Made by a program: the position numbers and the translations under genes
Notes under the pieces: model-generated
What the model was told of the DNA's origin: nothing
The model's database searches: none
What the model saw: the letters and a program-made list of their open reading frames with translations, nothing else
Part shown: positions 39,425 to 49,838 of the stretch, one piece after another
How positions within the stretch are numbered: the stretch's first letter is position 1
Layout of the letters: every line of letters begins with the position of its first letter
NCBI GenBank assembly: GCA_024509875.1
Contig: JAMPIV010019080.1
Span: 372,001-436,000 of the forward strand
DNA: 64,000 nucleotides
Direction: 5' to 3'
DNA from: Oreohelix idahoensis
Lineage: Eukaryota > Mollusca > Gastropoda > Stylommatophora > Oreohelicidae

Positions 39425-41618
39425 TGTCACGTAGGTTTTGATAATTAAATTGCCTATAGCGTCTTCCTATTCTTTCACCCGAATTCTTTAATTTTGTTAT
39501 CTCTTTTTATTTCCTTTTCCTGTATATTTTGCATCCATTCGTTTGCGAAATATATTTTGCATACTATTCCTTAACTTTACCTGGTTCTTTTCTCTAAACG
39601 GAGAATCGCAATAGTGATTCTATTACATAGATGTCAGTAGACGGAAGGTGTGATTACGTTTCATACCCAGACTAAAAAGCAGACTTTTGGTCTACCATTT
39701 TTCACTTGACACTAGCGTAAGGTGTCAAACCCGGCATCCTCACAGTGCAGGAACGAGACAGCTGTCTACAGTTTGCAGAAACGCATGAGGTTTTTCGTTA
39801 GAAAAACTAGGCGTAGCGTGAAAAATCGATCCGCACTGGAGACAGGCTGTCTGGAATTTGAAGCTGACACGCCTACATCTCGGTCACTGATGGCTGTTAC
39901 GACATGAGGGAAGCTGACGTAGGGTGTTAGAGAAGGGGAGAGACGGGCGCTGTTTCGTGGTTTCGAAACAGTGGGATTCTTTGTCCGTTTCATAGATATA
40001 ACTAGAGTTGCAAACCTGATTTTCACTCAGTAAAGACTAGAGCTAGCCTTCGTTCGATTTCTAAATAATCTCTGTTAATAGAGATGGCCTTTAGTTTGGT
40101 CGAAGTGGTTTAAGTTCTTAGTACTTCTTGTTTGAGGTAAATATTATATATAATAGATCTCTAGTATTTTGTGAAGTGATAAAGTGTTTAATCGCCTATT
40201 TCATTCTAAACTAGTTATGTGTCCAGAGTGCCTAATTTACAGTTTGTATTATTTTTCTAGTGACGCATACAGTGGAAAGCAGAATACATTATATTTCTAG
40301 CGTAACAAACATGTAGCTATAATGAATTTAATTTAACTGCTAACTACTCAGTCGAGTATTTTTTTCAAAACTAACTCATAAATGCTAGATGCGACATCAG
40401 TGAATATTGACGGAATACGCAGATATTCCTAATTCCTGATGATTGATTTAAATATAACTTATTTCACCGGAAGTTTAAATAATAAGTCAAGCTGTCGGCT
40501 TGCTGTTTAAAATGTAAGTTATATTGAGTACATAATATGTAAATGATTTATATGTGCTTTTCCTTTTATTCAGGAAATACTGGGGTGACCCGAACTTTAC
40601 GGGCGTTTAATAAGAGTTTCATATTTGGGAAGAAATAGACAGTCCTTATTTTGAACCACGTGGGTTTCTCAAGTAACACTGGTCTGACAGTGCATATGCC
40701 AACAGAGTTAGACAGAAATACTATATCCCACTAACGGGTTTCAAAGACTGTAATGATCAATACGGGGCCTTTGCGCCAGATATTAAATTCTTTTCATAAA
40801 CTCTACGTAAATTTCTGCCTGGCGGCGTGAATATTACAAGAAATAACATTAACATTCCGACAGAGAGTTTTGCCTAGTATTGTGGTGACCAAGTATAGTA
40901 CCTTCCTGAAAATAGACACCGATCTGACATTCCTTAATTTCTAGAAACCAAAGCTAATGACATTGTGCTCTGCTAACTTTCGTGCCTGGACAAAATTTAT
41001 GTGACTTAATCAGACATTCGAAAAATTAGAACACCCAAGGAATCGTTCCCTGAGACGGAGAGTTCAGTACGTTTTTTGGAACTGGGGATTTCTTGGTCGA
41101 TGACTGCATTTTCGGGTCTGTGTGAAGGTCCTAGAAATTTATTATGTTCCCAGAGGCAGCGAGCAAAGTTGCAAGTATAAATGGGAGCACATGGCCATGG
41201 CTGAATGAATGAGTGTACGCAGGTCACAGTGTTATTTTACCGGTGTATATTGTCACCCATTTGCTGTCTTAACTTTTTAATCTGCAGAATTAGTTACAAC
41301 TGCTAGAGTTTCTTTTTCTTAGGCTAAATCAGATTATCCAACTCTGTTCATACATTTACGAGAAAGAAAGAAACCTCTTAGACTCAACCCTAGGTATCTA
41401 TAACTTTTTGGGCCATCATCTGTTCTCTTAACGGGGCTGTGGGCTAAACCTAGAGTTAAGATTCTAACGGGCTATCATCCTTGTAGCATTTTCTTAAATT
41501 TTAGGACTATTTGTATATGCTTTTCCTTGATGTATTTTTTTGGTGTTGTGAGAAGATTTTTTTTTAGATGATAATAATAAAATCTCTCTTGAACTTAATA
41601 ATCGTGTTGGTCAGCTCG

Positions 41619-41651
<33 letters not shown>

Positions 41652-41964
41652 CATTGTTATAGTTTTCCCACGTCTGTGTGTTTAACTGTCGTCACGTATA
41701 TGTGCGTGCCCGTGAGTAGATAGAGATTTATGTAATATATATCTGTGGTTTGGACTGTCTGACACTTTAACAGCGGTCGTAGAAGATAGGTGAGAGAGAG
41801 AAGATTATCTCGATTCTCAAAGACAGCCTCTATATCACATTCTATCATCTCACGTGTGGAAATTCTATTGCTTTTCACCAGCTTTCACTGTATCTATCAC
41901 TCATTCTAAGCTATTCAGAAGGGACCAACCCAAGTCTTAATTCCCCTATCGAAAATCTACGACA
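39425..41964 (+). repeat. Element A 3' LTR
   Basis: 2540 bp, TGTCACG...TACGACA, followed by the CATAT duplication. A purine-rich stretch at 39312-39346 and AGGGTGACGTCC next to the LTR are the only polypurine-tract candidates; the tract is not clear-cut. Confidence 0.95.
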
Positions 41965-42049
41965 CATATTCACGTACAGTTTTGTCATATGAGAGCTTCC
42001 TTGCAATGTCATTTTCTAGAGACAATATGCATAAAGAATTTAAGCGCTC

Positions 42050-45043
42050 TTAAGTTATGGTAAACCGAAATTTGTTTTTTTAAATAAAGGATAGCTTTGA
42101 AAAATTCCTTTCTGCTTCACAACTCGTGATGGGCATTGTCAAGTACAGCTTAAGCGCAGTAGTAATATTGGGGAACACTTCAATTAGGTGTTGCTCACAA
42201 ATAAGCTGAAGAACTTCTGCGCATTTTAGAAGGCGTGTTTTCTCCTGTGTTCTGGTTTTTCCTAAGGTGCAAATATTCTTTGAACTGATAACACTCGTTT
42301 GCTAATTTGTAGTCAATATCATCTTTGTAATACGATATTATAAGTTTAATACTGTCCTCATCAATTTCAGAATTGTTCACCAATTCTGAGTGGAACTAGA
42401 ACCTTTTCGCAATCTGCTCATATGGGTCAATCCTCTTGCGTAACTGGATTATCAAGCAGTCATAGAGTTGATATAGAACTTCTATCCTAAATTTGTCAGC
42501 TCCTCTCAATGAAGCAACCCTACTTGTTCCATCTGAAAATTTCTTTGTAACAATGCGTTTGGAAGCATCAGAATAACTTGAAGTGATATCTTCACACAAA
42601 CATTTTGCTTCTGATTAATAGTGTGCAGTCCTATCGGCTGAATTTTCTCTGAGTTCTTTAACAAACGAAAGTAAAGATGAAGGCAGAAGATAACCTTCAA
42701 ATACATCAAAACCAGGGGTTTGGAGTTTCTTACTTCTTTTGTTGAAACGCTCCAGCACTTCTTCCAAAACGACTGTTAAAATAGCATATTCCAACTGTAC
42801 CAACTTGTTGTATAAATTCTTTGAACCTCGTTTACATTCATGCTTCTCTTCTGAGTCTTCAAAAATATGTTTGAGAGTTTGTAAAATACCCATATATTCA
42901 TTTTTAATTGCCCGGACTGCTTCATAGTGTACAGACCCATCTAGTTACACTTAAGCTCTTTAAAGAAAATTGTAGATTGCCCTGTGTGTTTAAAATCCCC
43001 CATCTTCGTGAAGATCCAGAAAAGAAAACATACAGCTCCTGCAAAATGCCAAAATAGTCAACAACTTCAGGTACAGTAAACACTGCCTTTTCTCCAACTA
43101 GGTTAAGTGAATGGGCTGTACATGGTACATAGTCTGCGTACCTGTTAATGTTTTTAAAGAGTGCTTGCAGCCCTTTCTGCGAGCCCTTTATGTTAGATGC
43201 ATTATCGTAGGACTGAGCACGGATATTTTCATGTGAAAGCTTATGTTCACTGAGGACTTGTTGTATTTTGTTGAACAAGGTCGTGGATGAATGGTTTTCT
43301 ATCGGTAAAAATGTTAAAAATCTCTCACAGGGTTTTCCATTATAGCAGTATCGAACCACAATTATCAGCTGGTCAACATGTGGCAGGTCAGGCGTAGAGT
43401 CAACAATAATATAGTAGTATTTGGTGTCTAGGTAGTTGATTTGATTCACAATTTCATCTTGCACATGTTTTTCCATAATTTCTATCAATTCTTCATACTC
43501 CGTTTTGGATAAGTAAGTAGCATTTCCTTTTTTCATTTTTACATTTCTCGAGATGTCGAATTCTGCAATAAGTTCAATGGCCCCCATGAAGTTTCCATTA
43601 TTTGGTGAGCCCCACTTCTCATCATAACCTCTAAATGCCATACTTCTTTTACTTAAAAACTTTATAACAGCTACAACGCTTTTCAGTACTTCAAAATAGT
43701 ACTGTATGGTTTTTGTCATCTGTTCTTCACAGTATATTTATTTGACTTTCTTGTTACCCAACACAACATCGCCCTCTTATGTTCCATGCTGTCTTCATGA
43801 TTCTCCAGAGTTCTGAGTACATTCGTCCTGTCAGAAAACCCACCTGTTGTAAGTGATGTTTGGCATTTAGAAAAGAGTTTGCGAACAAAACAGTATATAC
43901 TGCCTTTGCTCATTGAGTAAACTAACCAGGAGCTCATCACAGTCTGGCCATTTTTCAATCTTTTTTCATAATATTTATTTGAGAAACTTCTGTTCTGCTC
44001 CTTATAAACCCTGCTTGATTCGGTATATACATCATCTGGTTTTTTATTTTGAAAAAAAAACCTATGTCTTGCATTAAACAATTATGTATGAAATAATTAT
44101 CAACTGTTATGTGCCAGTTTTCGAGGTCACTGTATTCTTTGAAATCACTGAATTTGCTTCCTGTTTCCTGTTTCTGAGTCTCTGCTTGTTCCGCGGTACT
44201 TTCACGTTGACCACTGTGATCATCTGTATCAAAAGCGTCAAAAGTGGGTTGAATATTGCCAGAAAGAGCTCCCACAGTTTCTGCACTATCAGTGGCTTCA
44301 ATCGTGTTTGCTTGGCTTGTTTCAATTGTAGGTTGACATTGCCAAATATACTACTGACAAAAGTTAAGGGCCGCCATTCAGTTTAGACAAGGTTTATATA
44401 ATTCTTCGTGAGCAGGGTCGATTTTCCAAATGTCCGGTAGCTTGAAATCTCCCAAGAAGTCTCTGAATGGTAGAGTGGGACACTGCTAAACGTCTTGCAA
44501 CATGACGAACAGATTGACCATCCTGAATCCATGCCATGGCTCGACCACGGTCTCCAGTGCTGAGACTTCTCCTTGGTGGCATGGCTAATGCAGCGATCAT
44601 TTCGACCACTTGTCATACTGATTTATTGCATACCAGCGATGAACACTCTTTACCGATGATCATTTTCCACGTGCATTCAAATTCAACACACTTTTTCACC
44701 TTTTGAACTAGTGGGGCGTGTTGCAAAAACCACGAGTTTTTGCAGCAACAATGGCAATTTTCACGTGCGGGTTAAAGTGACCCAGTTTTTGGATATTAAA
44801 AAAAAAATTAACCTAGTGCACACAGAAATGTATACACATTTCTCTGAGCTCAGTTTTAATGACATTTTCACAGTCTTTACAGTTTGCCAATCAATTATAT
44901 AAACCTTGTCTAAACTGAATGGTGGCCCTTAACTTTTGTCCAGTAGTATAGTTTGTTAGTTTTTGACATTTAGAGATTTCGTCAGATCGCTTTTCCTTGT
45001 GTTTGCGTTTTTGGTATCCACTTAAGTACTTTCGTGAACTCAT
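42050..45043 (-). pseudogene. hAT transposase, ZMYM1-like (broken, interrupted by Tc1 derivative)
   Basis: Start at 45043 with the characteristic MSSRKYLSG..QKRK opening. The gene is split by the Tc1 insertion 44351-44946. After it come an acidic region (44275 down to about 44050), a TTF-type zinc-finger region (43716-44081; GGFSDRTNVLRTLENHEDS..H) and a DUF4371-like catalytic region (42922-43719; SMAFRGYDE, IIVDSTPD, SYDNASNIKG, CTAHSLNLVG). The C-terminal dimerisation block (TMPITSCEAERNFSKLS) lies near 42065-42130. At least four frame changes or stops separate the parts. An active enzyme would bind the 15-bp TIRs and cut out the element. Confidence 0.88.
44351..44946 (-). mobile_element. 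Tc1/mariner-type deletion derivative
   Basis: 596 bp with inverted repeats of about 50 bp (CTACTG(G)ACAAAAGTTAAGGGCC...), flanked by TA on both sides (44349-44350 and 44947-44948), the Tc1/mariner target duplication. The minus strand encodes only the N-terminal helix-turn-helix region of a Tc1-like transposase (MPPRRSLSTGDRGRAM...SVRHVARRLAVSHSTIQRLL, 44394-44580). The frame then runs into the left TIR, so the DDE catalytic domain is deleted. Confidence 0.92.
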
Positions 45044-45507
45044 TGTTATTCCTCTAGGGTCTTGACCTCTGTTAAAAATGGGGGAAAAAATTACATTAGC
45101 CACAGCAGACCAGCCAACTTACCGCGACACTCCACCTTTACAACATCTGTGCTACTGACTCTCAAACTTTGGGATTGTTGAAATACATACAACAAAACAT
45201 TAATCAATTTGAGTCGTGCGACTATTGTCGCATGCTTTGAAAGGAAAAAATGTTAGGTCTACTTTATGAGAAAGCGTTTTTTCGTTTACGGCTAGCCTAC
45301 ACGATACTTTAATAACCTTTTAATTTTAACTATTATTTTGAATTGAATTACATTATTTTATTAATATTATTATTTTATAAAAACCCTTTCTCATACAGTA
45401 GACCCAACATTTTTAAGCAATGTGGACTAAAGTCGCTTTTGGGGCCCCTCCGGGATTAGGGGCCCTGAAGCTTAAGCTTCATTAGTTTCATAGTAGATCC
45501 GCCACTG

Positions 45508-45777
45508 CCTGTGGGACTAACTACAGTTGTGACTTCGCGCAGACTTCCTGCGGGACTAACTACAGTTGTGACTTCGGGCAGATTTCCTGCAGGACTAACT
45601 ACAGTGGTGACTTGGTGCAGGCTTCCTGTGGGACTAACTACAGTGGGGACTTGGTACATGATTCCTGCGGGACTAACTACAGTGGTGACTTGGTGCAGGC
45701 TTCCTGTGGGACTAACTACAGTGGGGACTTGGTACATGATTCCTGCGGGACTAACTACAGTAGTGACTCCATGCTCC
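45508..45777. repeat. 39-bp minisatellite, right part (about 7 units)
   Basis: Continues the array interrupted at 30756; the first 8 bases are the hAT duplication. Units alternate between GTGCAGGCTTCCTGTGGG and GTACATGATTCCTGCGGG forms near 45610-45760, an incipient 78-bp higher-order repeat. Long frames on both strands are artefacts. Confidence 0.93.
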
Positions 45778-45843
45778 ATAAGGAACACAAATAAAAATAA
45801 CAATAATAATGTCCAGTATATAACGTGTATTTAATCTGGAGTA

Positions 45844-46066
45844 TAGTTTTCACAACGGGCTGATCACCCGTTTGCCAGTCACTTCGATTACGGAAACAAC
45901 AGCAAATGGATTGATTTGCCGTTGCCCTAAAGACGCCACTAGGCGTGATGGGAAACAATGGCAAAGAAAACCTATCTGCTGTTGCCCTAAGACGCCACTA
46001 GGCGTAATGGCCACTGACTGCTTTGACGGTCGGTGGCTAAGGACGGAAGAAGAAGAAGAAGAAGAA
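45844..46066 (+). mobile_element. SINE-like retroposon with (GAA)n tail
   Basis: 223 bp flanked by a perfect 11-bp duplication AATCTGGAGTA (45833-45843 and 46067-46077), ending in (GAA)n. It contains an internal 60-bp-spaced duplication, GTTGCCCTAA(A)GACGCCACTAGGCGT, at 45921 and 45981. No clear tRNA-type box A/B pair was found. The tail matches that of the LINE at 34006-35612, a possible mobilising partner. Confidence 0.82.
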
Positions 46067-46149
46067 AATCTGGAGTAGACGGGGGTCAGTGTTATTCTTA
46101 AAACATTATCTAAACATACAGGTTGTAAAAACATACAGACGTACTTAAT

Positions 46150-46530
46150 TCAACCTGTAGAAAATACAACGTGATGAGATGGACACATCAAAAACAGAAA
46201 CTATGAAGATAAGCAGATTGCCCGGTCCCCTTAACATACATGTCAACAATATCAGCCTTATGCAGGTTCTAGAGTTCAAATAACTAGGAAGTTTTTTTTA
46301 ATGACAAACGAAGATAGACTCTATGCTCAAAAAGGAACAAAAAAAAAAGAATTGACACAAGATGTATAAAGGCCGGACCAGTGACTCACCAACTGTCACC
46401 ACTAATGAAACATCTGAACATCAATATGGGAAGTAAACAACTGATAACTAATATATTCTTACCAACTGTTTACTATTAGGGTCAATCATGGTCCTTTACC
46501 AAAGTACATGAGAGGAAAATCGCATCCGGT
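46150..46530 (+). pseudogene. Degenerate LINE RT fragment
   Basis: Conceptual translation with stops and frame changes gives a K-T-ETMKISRLPGPL-IHVNN block, LEFK-LGSF, a VTHQLSPLMKHLNI block and a KVHERKIAS block. This order is seen after the RT active site of endonuclease/RT LINEs. Strongly decayed. Confidence 0.6.
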
Positions 46531-46546
46531 GCGAATGATGATTATT

Positions 46547-46723
46547 ACTGAACATAAAAGTATGATACACATTGTACGAGACAATGATTCACTTTTATGA
46601 ATAATACTGAGCATAAAAGTGTGACACACATTGTTCGAGACAATGATACACCTTTACGTATAATACTGAGCACAAAAGTGTGAGACATATTGTACGAGAC
46701 AATGAAAGAGCCTTGTGCATGGG
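46547..46723 (+). repeat. 59-bp tandem repeat, three units
   Basis: Units begin at 46547, 46606 and 46665 (ACTGA.CA.AAAAGT..GA.ACA.ATTGT.CGAGACAATGA). Each contains the inverted pair ATTGT..GAGACAAT. Confidence 0.88.
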
Positions 46724-47180
46724 GATGACAACATCGTCATGTATCCGGTGAGCCACACTTCTCTCCCTTGAGCACGAAGAGGTATAGACCGTGTCACCGT
46801 CACCAGGCTGTGACACGCTTTCATTTGTCTGTGGATGAGTTGAATTATTTAAATTATTTCCTTTGATTGACTTATATAAGTTTTGTTGAAGTTATTTGTT
46901 GAGTAAAGTCTCTAGTTGGTGGTGTACCTTGTCAAATGTCCGAAACTCTTTGGTCACGTCCATACGACATGCGTGGTGTGATACTGTATTCTGTACTCAC
47001 CTCTCTGGACCCGGATAGACACGAGGGAGGTCAATCATACATCATCATCATCCTGTTCTTTTCCTTCCTCACGGAGCATGAAACCACCACTGTAGATGCC
47101 TACCACCATGACGGGAGCTTGTATAAAATATTGACATTGTCATGTAGCACTAGTTTCTGTAGCAATTAGTTTTATATGAT
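46724..47180. other. Unassigned spacer
   Basis: Nothing recognised; the 77-codon frame at 46936-47169 has no motif. Confidence 0.35.
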
Positions 47181-47184
47181 GATG

Positions 47185-48120
47185 TTACCAGCTCCATGTA
47201 CAACTTTATATTAGTTGTCTTGTACGACATGTACAACTTTACATTAGTTGTCTGTCCGACATGTACAACTTTATATTAGTTGTCTGTCCGACATGTACAA
47301 CTTTATATTAGTTGTCTGTCCGACATGTACAACTTTATATTAGTTGTCTTGTACGACATGTACAACTCCATATTAGTTGTCTTGTACGACATTATACAAC
47401 TTTATATTAGTTGTCTTGTACAACATTATACAACTTTATATTAGTTGTCTTGTACGACATTATACAACTTTATATTAGTTGTCTTGTACGACATTATACA
47501 ACTTTATATTAGTTGTCTTGTACGACAGGTACAACTTCATATTAAATGTCTTGTACGACATTATACAACTTTATATTAGTTGTCTTGTTCAACATGTACA
47601 ACTTTATATTAGTTGTCTTGTACGACATGTACAACTTTATATTAGTTGTCTTGTACGACATCTACAACTTTATATTAGTTGTCTTGTACGACATGTACAA
47701 CTTTATATTTGTTGTCTTGTACGACATCTACAACTTTATATTAGTTGTCTTGTACGACATGTACAACTTTATATTAGTTGTCTTGTACGACATGTACAAC
47801 TTTATATTAGTTGTCTTGTACGACATGTACAACTGTATATTAGTTATCTTGTACGACATGTACAACTTTATATTAGTTATCTTGTACGACATGTACAACA
47901 TTTAAATTAGTTGTCTTGTACGACATGTACAACTTTATATTAGTTGTCTTGTACGACATGTACAACTTTATATTAGTTTTCTTGTACGACATCTACAACT
48001 TTATATTAGTTGTCTTGTACGACATGTACAACTTTATATTAGTTGTCTTGTACGACATGTACAACTTTATATTACTTGTCTTGTACGACATGTACAACTT
48101 TATATTAGTTGCCTTGTACC
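47185..48120. repeat. 33-bp minisatellite with a palindrome in each unit, about 28 units
   Basis: Unit GTTGTCTTGTACGACATG + TACAACTTTATATTA, 33 bp. Each unit holds an inverted repeat TTGTAC-GACAT-GTACAA able to form a hairpin. Early units are variant (CTGTCCGACATG, GACATTATACAAC); later ones are more uniform. The period is a multiple of three, so all the long frames (up to 143 codons) are artefacts. Confidence 0.96.
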
Positions 48121-48200
48121 CACAGGAACTACACGGGGAAAATTATATTTAAATGGAGCTAAGAAAAGCTACAGTTACTATCGTGGTAAACAAAGATTCT

Positions 48201-48490
48201 GTTAGAGGCAAGATGGTGTTCCTCACAGACTTTCTGTTAGAGACAAAATAGCGTTTCTCACAGACTGTTTGTTAGAGACAAGGTAGTGTTCCTCACAGAC
48301 TTTCTGTTAGAGACAAGATAATGTTCCTCACAGACTCTATGTTAGAGACAAGATAATGTTCCTCACTGACTCTCTTTTAGAGACAAGATAATGTTCCTCA
48401 TAGACTCTATGTTAGAGACAAGATAATGTTCCTCACAGACTCTGTGTTAGACACAAGATAATGTTCCTCACAGACTCTATGTCAGTCATA
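48201..48490. repeat. 35-bp tandem repeat, about 8 units
   Basis: Unit GTTAGAGACAAGATAATG + TTCCTCACAGACTCTAT, starting at 48201, 48236 and so on. Lies 80 bp after the 33-bp array and is unrelated to it in sequence. Confidence 0.9.
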
Positions 48491-48559
48491 ACTGCACTCA
48501 GAAAACTATAAACGAATAGAGCGGCCTGGCTGAAGCTCTAATGGAAATTAAAATAAAAT

Positions 48560-48840
48560 GTAAAACAAAATGTAAAAGTACAATGGATCCCTGCCCACTA
48601 GAATATATATATATCAAAATGAGAAGGCAGATAGACTTGCCAAAGAAGGAGGGAACACAATCCATACACCTGACAGAGCTACAGATAAAATCAATAATAA
48701 GCTTAAGGAAAAAGGAGAGAAGAATCCCCAAAGTCTGATACAACAGAACCAACAGATCAAGTGATATTTTTCACACAGAGAACCGGCCATTACAGACACA
48801 AATACCAATTGTTCAACAAATAGAAAATTTGACAAACAAA
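48560..48840 (+). pseudogene. LINE RNase H end, decayed
   Basis: Encodes NEKADRLAKEGG, the last RNase H block with its aspartate, a T-E-L-Q-IKS segment and a TGHYRHKYQLFNK-like stretch, matching the end of RNase H plus RLRTGH region of the other LINE copies. Short and broken by a stop at 48738. Confidence 0.65.
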
Positions 48841-49520
48841 TATGTCTCGTTGTGTGGAGGACAAACAGTATAATGTGTCCTCCATGAGAGCAGGAGAGTA
48901 GCCACACAACCTTCTCTAGCCCAGTTGACGGAGAAACTGTATGGTGACGGGAGGCGCCTGAGACGAAATACCAACTTTATAAGTGAGATAGATGTGAGAC
49001 GCCTGAGACGAAATACCAACTTTATAAGTGAGATACGGTAGATGTATTTACTTGAGAACAAACTAAGCGGAAGGAGGACCCACATATACACTCTCACACG
49101 TATATTCATTTACTCCTATATTGCTGCTCCTAACTCAGGGGAAGTAATAAATAATACAGTGGGTAAAAATCTACAACATAAATTAAAGATAGGTTTACGC
49201 CTTATATTTGTGTTTACAATAAACATTATCAAAATTTTGGTAAGAATAATGTAAATCAAATAATATTTTTTTTAATGTAAAGAGTTGTTTAGGATTGTTT
49301 TTTTGTTTTATTTATTTTTTAATATATTTTCAACATTAAATTCAATTATAAACTTGTTCTCAGTTCATGCAATAACCATTTATATATTAGTTTTTCTCTT
49401 AATGCAAAATATTATAGTAGATAGCATATATTATTTTTGACCGGCACAAAGTGTCGCTAGAATTGATATAGTGGTACACACAAATAAGTCCCGTTGCGTG
49501 TCACGACCCCTGCTATTAAC
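48841..49520 (+). repeat. Second copy of the 27.2-28.6 kb repeat family
   Basis: Collinear, diverged copy of 27190-28400. The tandem part is here only a duplication of a unit of about 44 bp (GACGCCTGAGACGAAATACC, 48950-49033) related to the 52-bp unit. It ends with the TTTTTGACCGGCA and GTGTCACGA blocks. Confidence 0.6.
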
Positions 49521-49838
49521 TTCCTACCTCTACAACTCCTGGCTTACAATGTAGATAGACAGTTTCGCTGTTGATACCCTAACACAGGTTTATAATCATT
49601 TTTCTAGCCTTATGTAGTAGGGAATTGAGTTTAAAGGTGGGGTTGATAAGGAAGGAGCAGACATGTTCACAACTAAGTTATATTGCAAGTTAAGTTCATG
49701 ATTGTCGCCGTGACATCGCCGATGCAAATTTGGTGATTAAGTATAAAACGAGGTAAACTTAGGTTGGCCAGACGAATCAGAATGTTAGTGGGTCTGACTG
49801 TACGACCACTTGTACAGAATTACTGGAATATGATTAGT
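49521..49838. other. Unassigned spacer before element B
   Basis: Nothing recognised. A short stretch at 49812-49838 (CAGAATTA-CTGGAATA) resembles 55997-56016 inside the right LTR region of element B, perhaps a decayed LTR end. Confidence 0.35.

Larger units (their letters stand above)
31320..41964 (+). mobile_element. Element A: LTR retrotransposon with Gag-PR-IN, no RT/RNase H
   Basis: A 10.6-kb element with 2.5-kb LTRs (31320-33862 and 39425-41964), TGTCACG...TACGACA ends and a perfect 5-bp target duplication CATAT (31315-31319 and 41965-41969). The LTRs look roughly 98-99% identical by eye, so insertion was recent. Order: 5' LTR, primer-binding site, inserted LINE (34006-35612), Gag, protease, integrase, about 125 bp, 3' LTR. 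No RT or RNase H is present; in its relatives (element B, Gmr1 group) these follow integrase. Confidence 0.93.
30757..45507 (-). mobile_element. hAT DNA transposon, carrying nested insertions
   Basis: 15-bp terminal inverted repeats CAGTGGCGGATCTAC at 30757 and its complement ending at 45507, with a perfect 8-bp target duplication CCTGTGGG at 30749-30756 and 45508-45515. TIRs of this type and an 8-bp duplication are hallmarks of hAT. Without the nested LTR element (31320-41964 plus one duplication copy) and the Tc1 derivative, the hAT is about 3.5 kb, a normal size for an autonomous member. It inserted into the 39-bp minisatellite. Its transposase is on the minus strand and broken. Confidence 0.95.

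Noticed and set aside
31320..41964. Element A as an endogenous retrovirus with envelope
   Set aside because: Only about 125 bp follow integrase, with no signal peptide, transmembrane segment or other envelope-like frame.
47185..48120. CRISPR-like array
   Set aside because: Regular palindromic repeats, but no unique spacers: the whole 33-bp unit repeats, and the setting is an animal genome.
47479..48152. Overlapping 78-143-codon frames of LYDMYN-type repeats
   Set aside because: Read-through of the 33-bp minisatellite in several frames; no start context or motif beyond the repeat.
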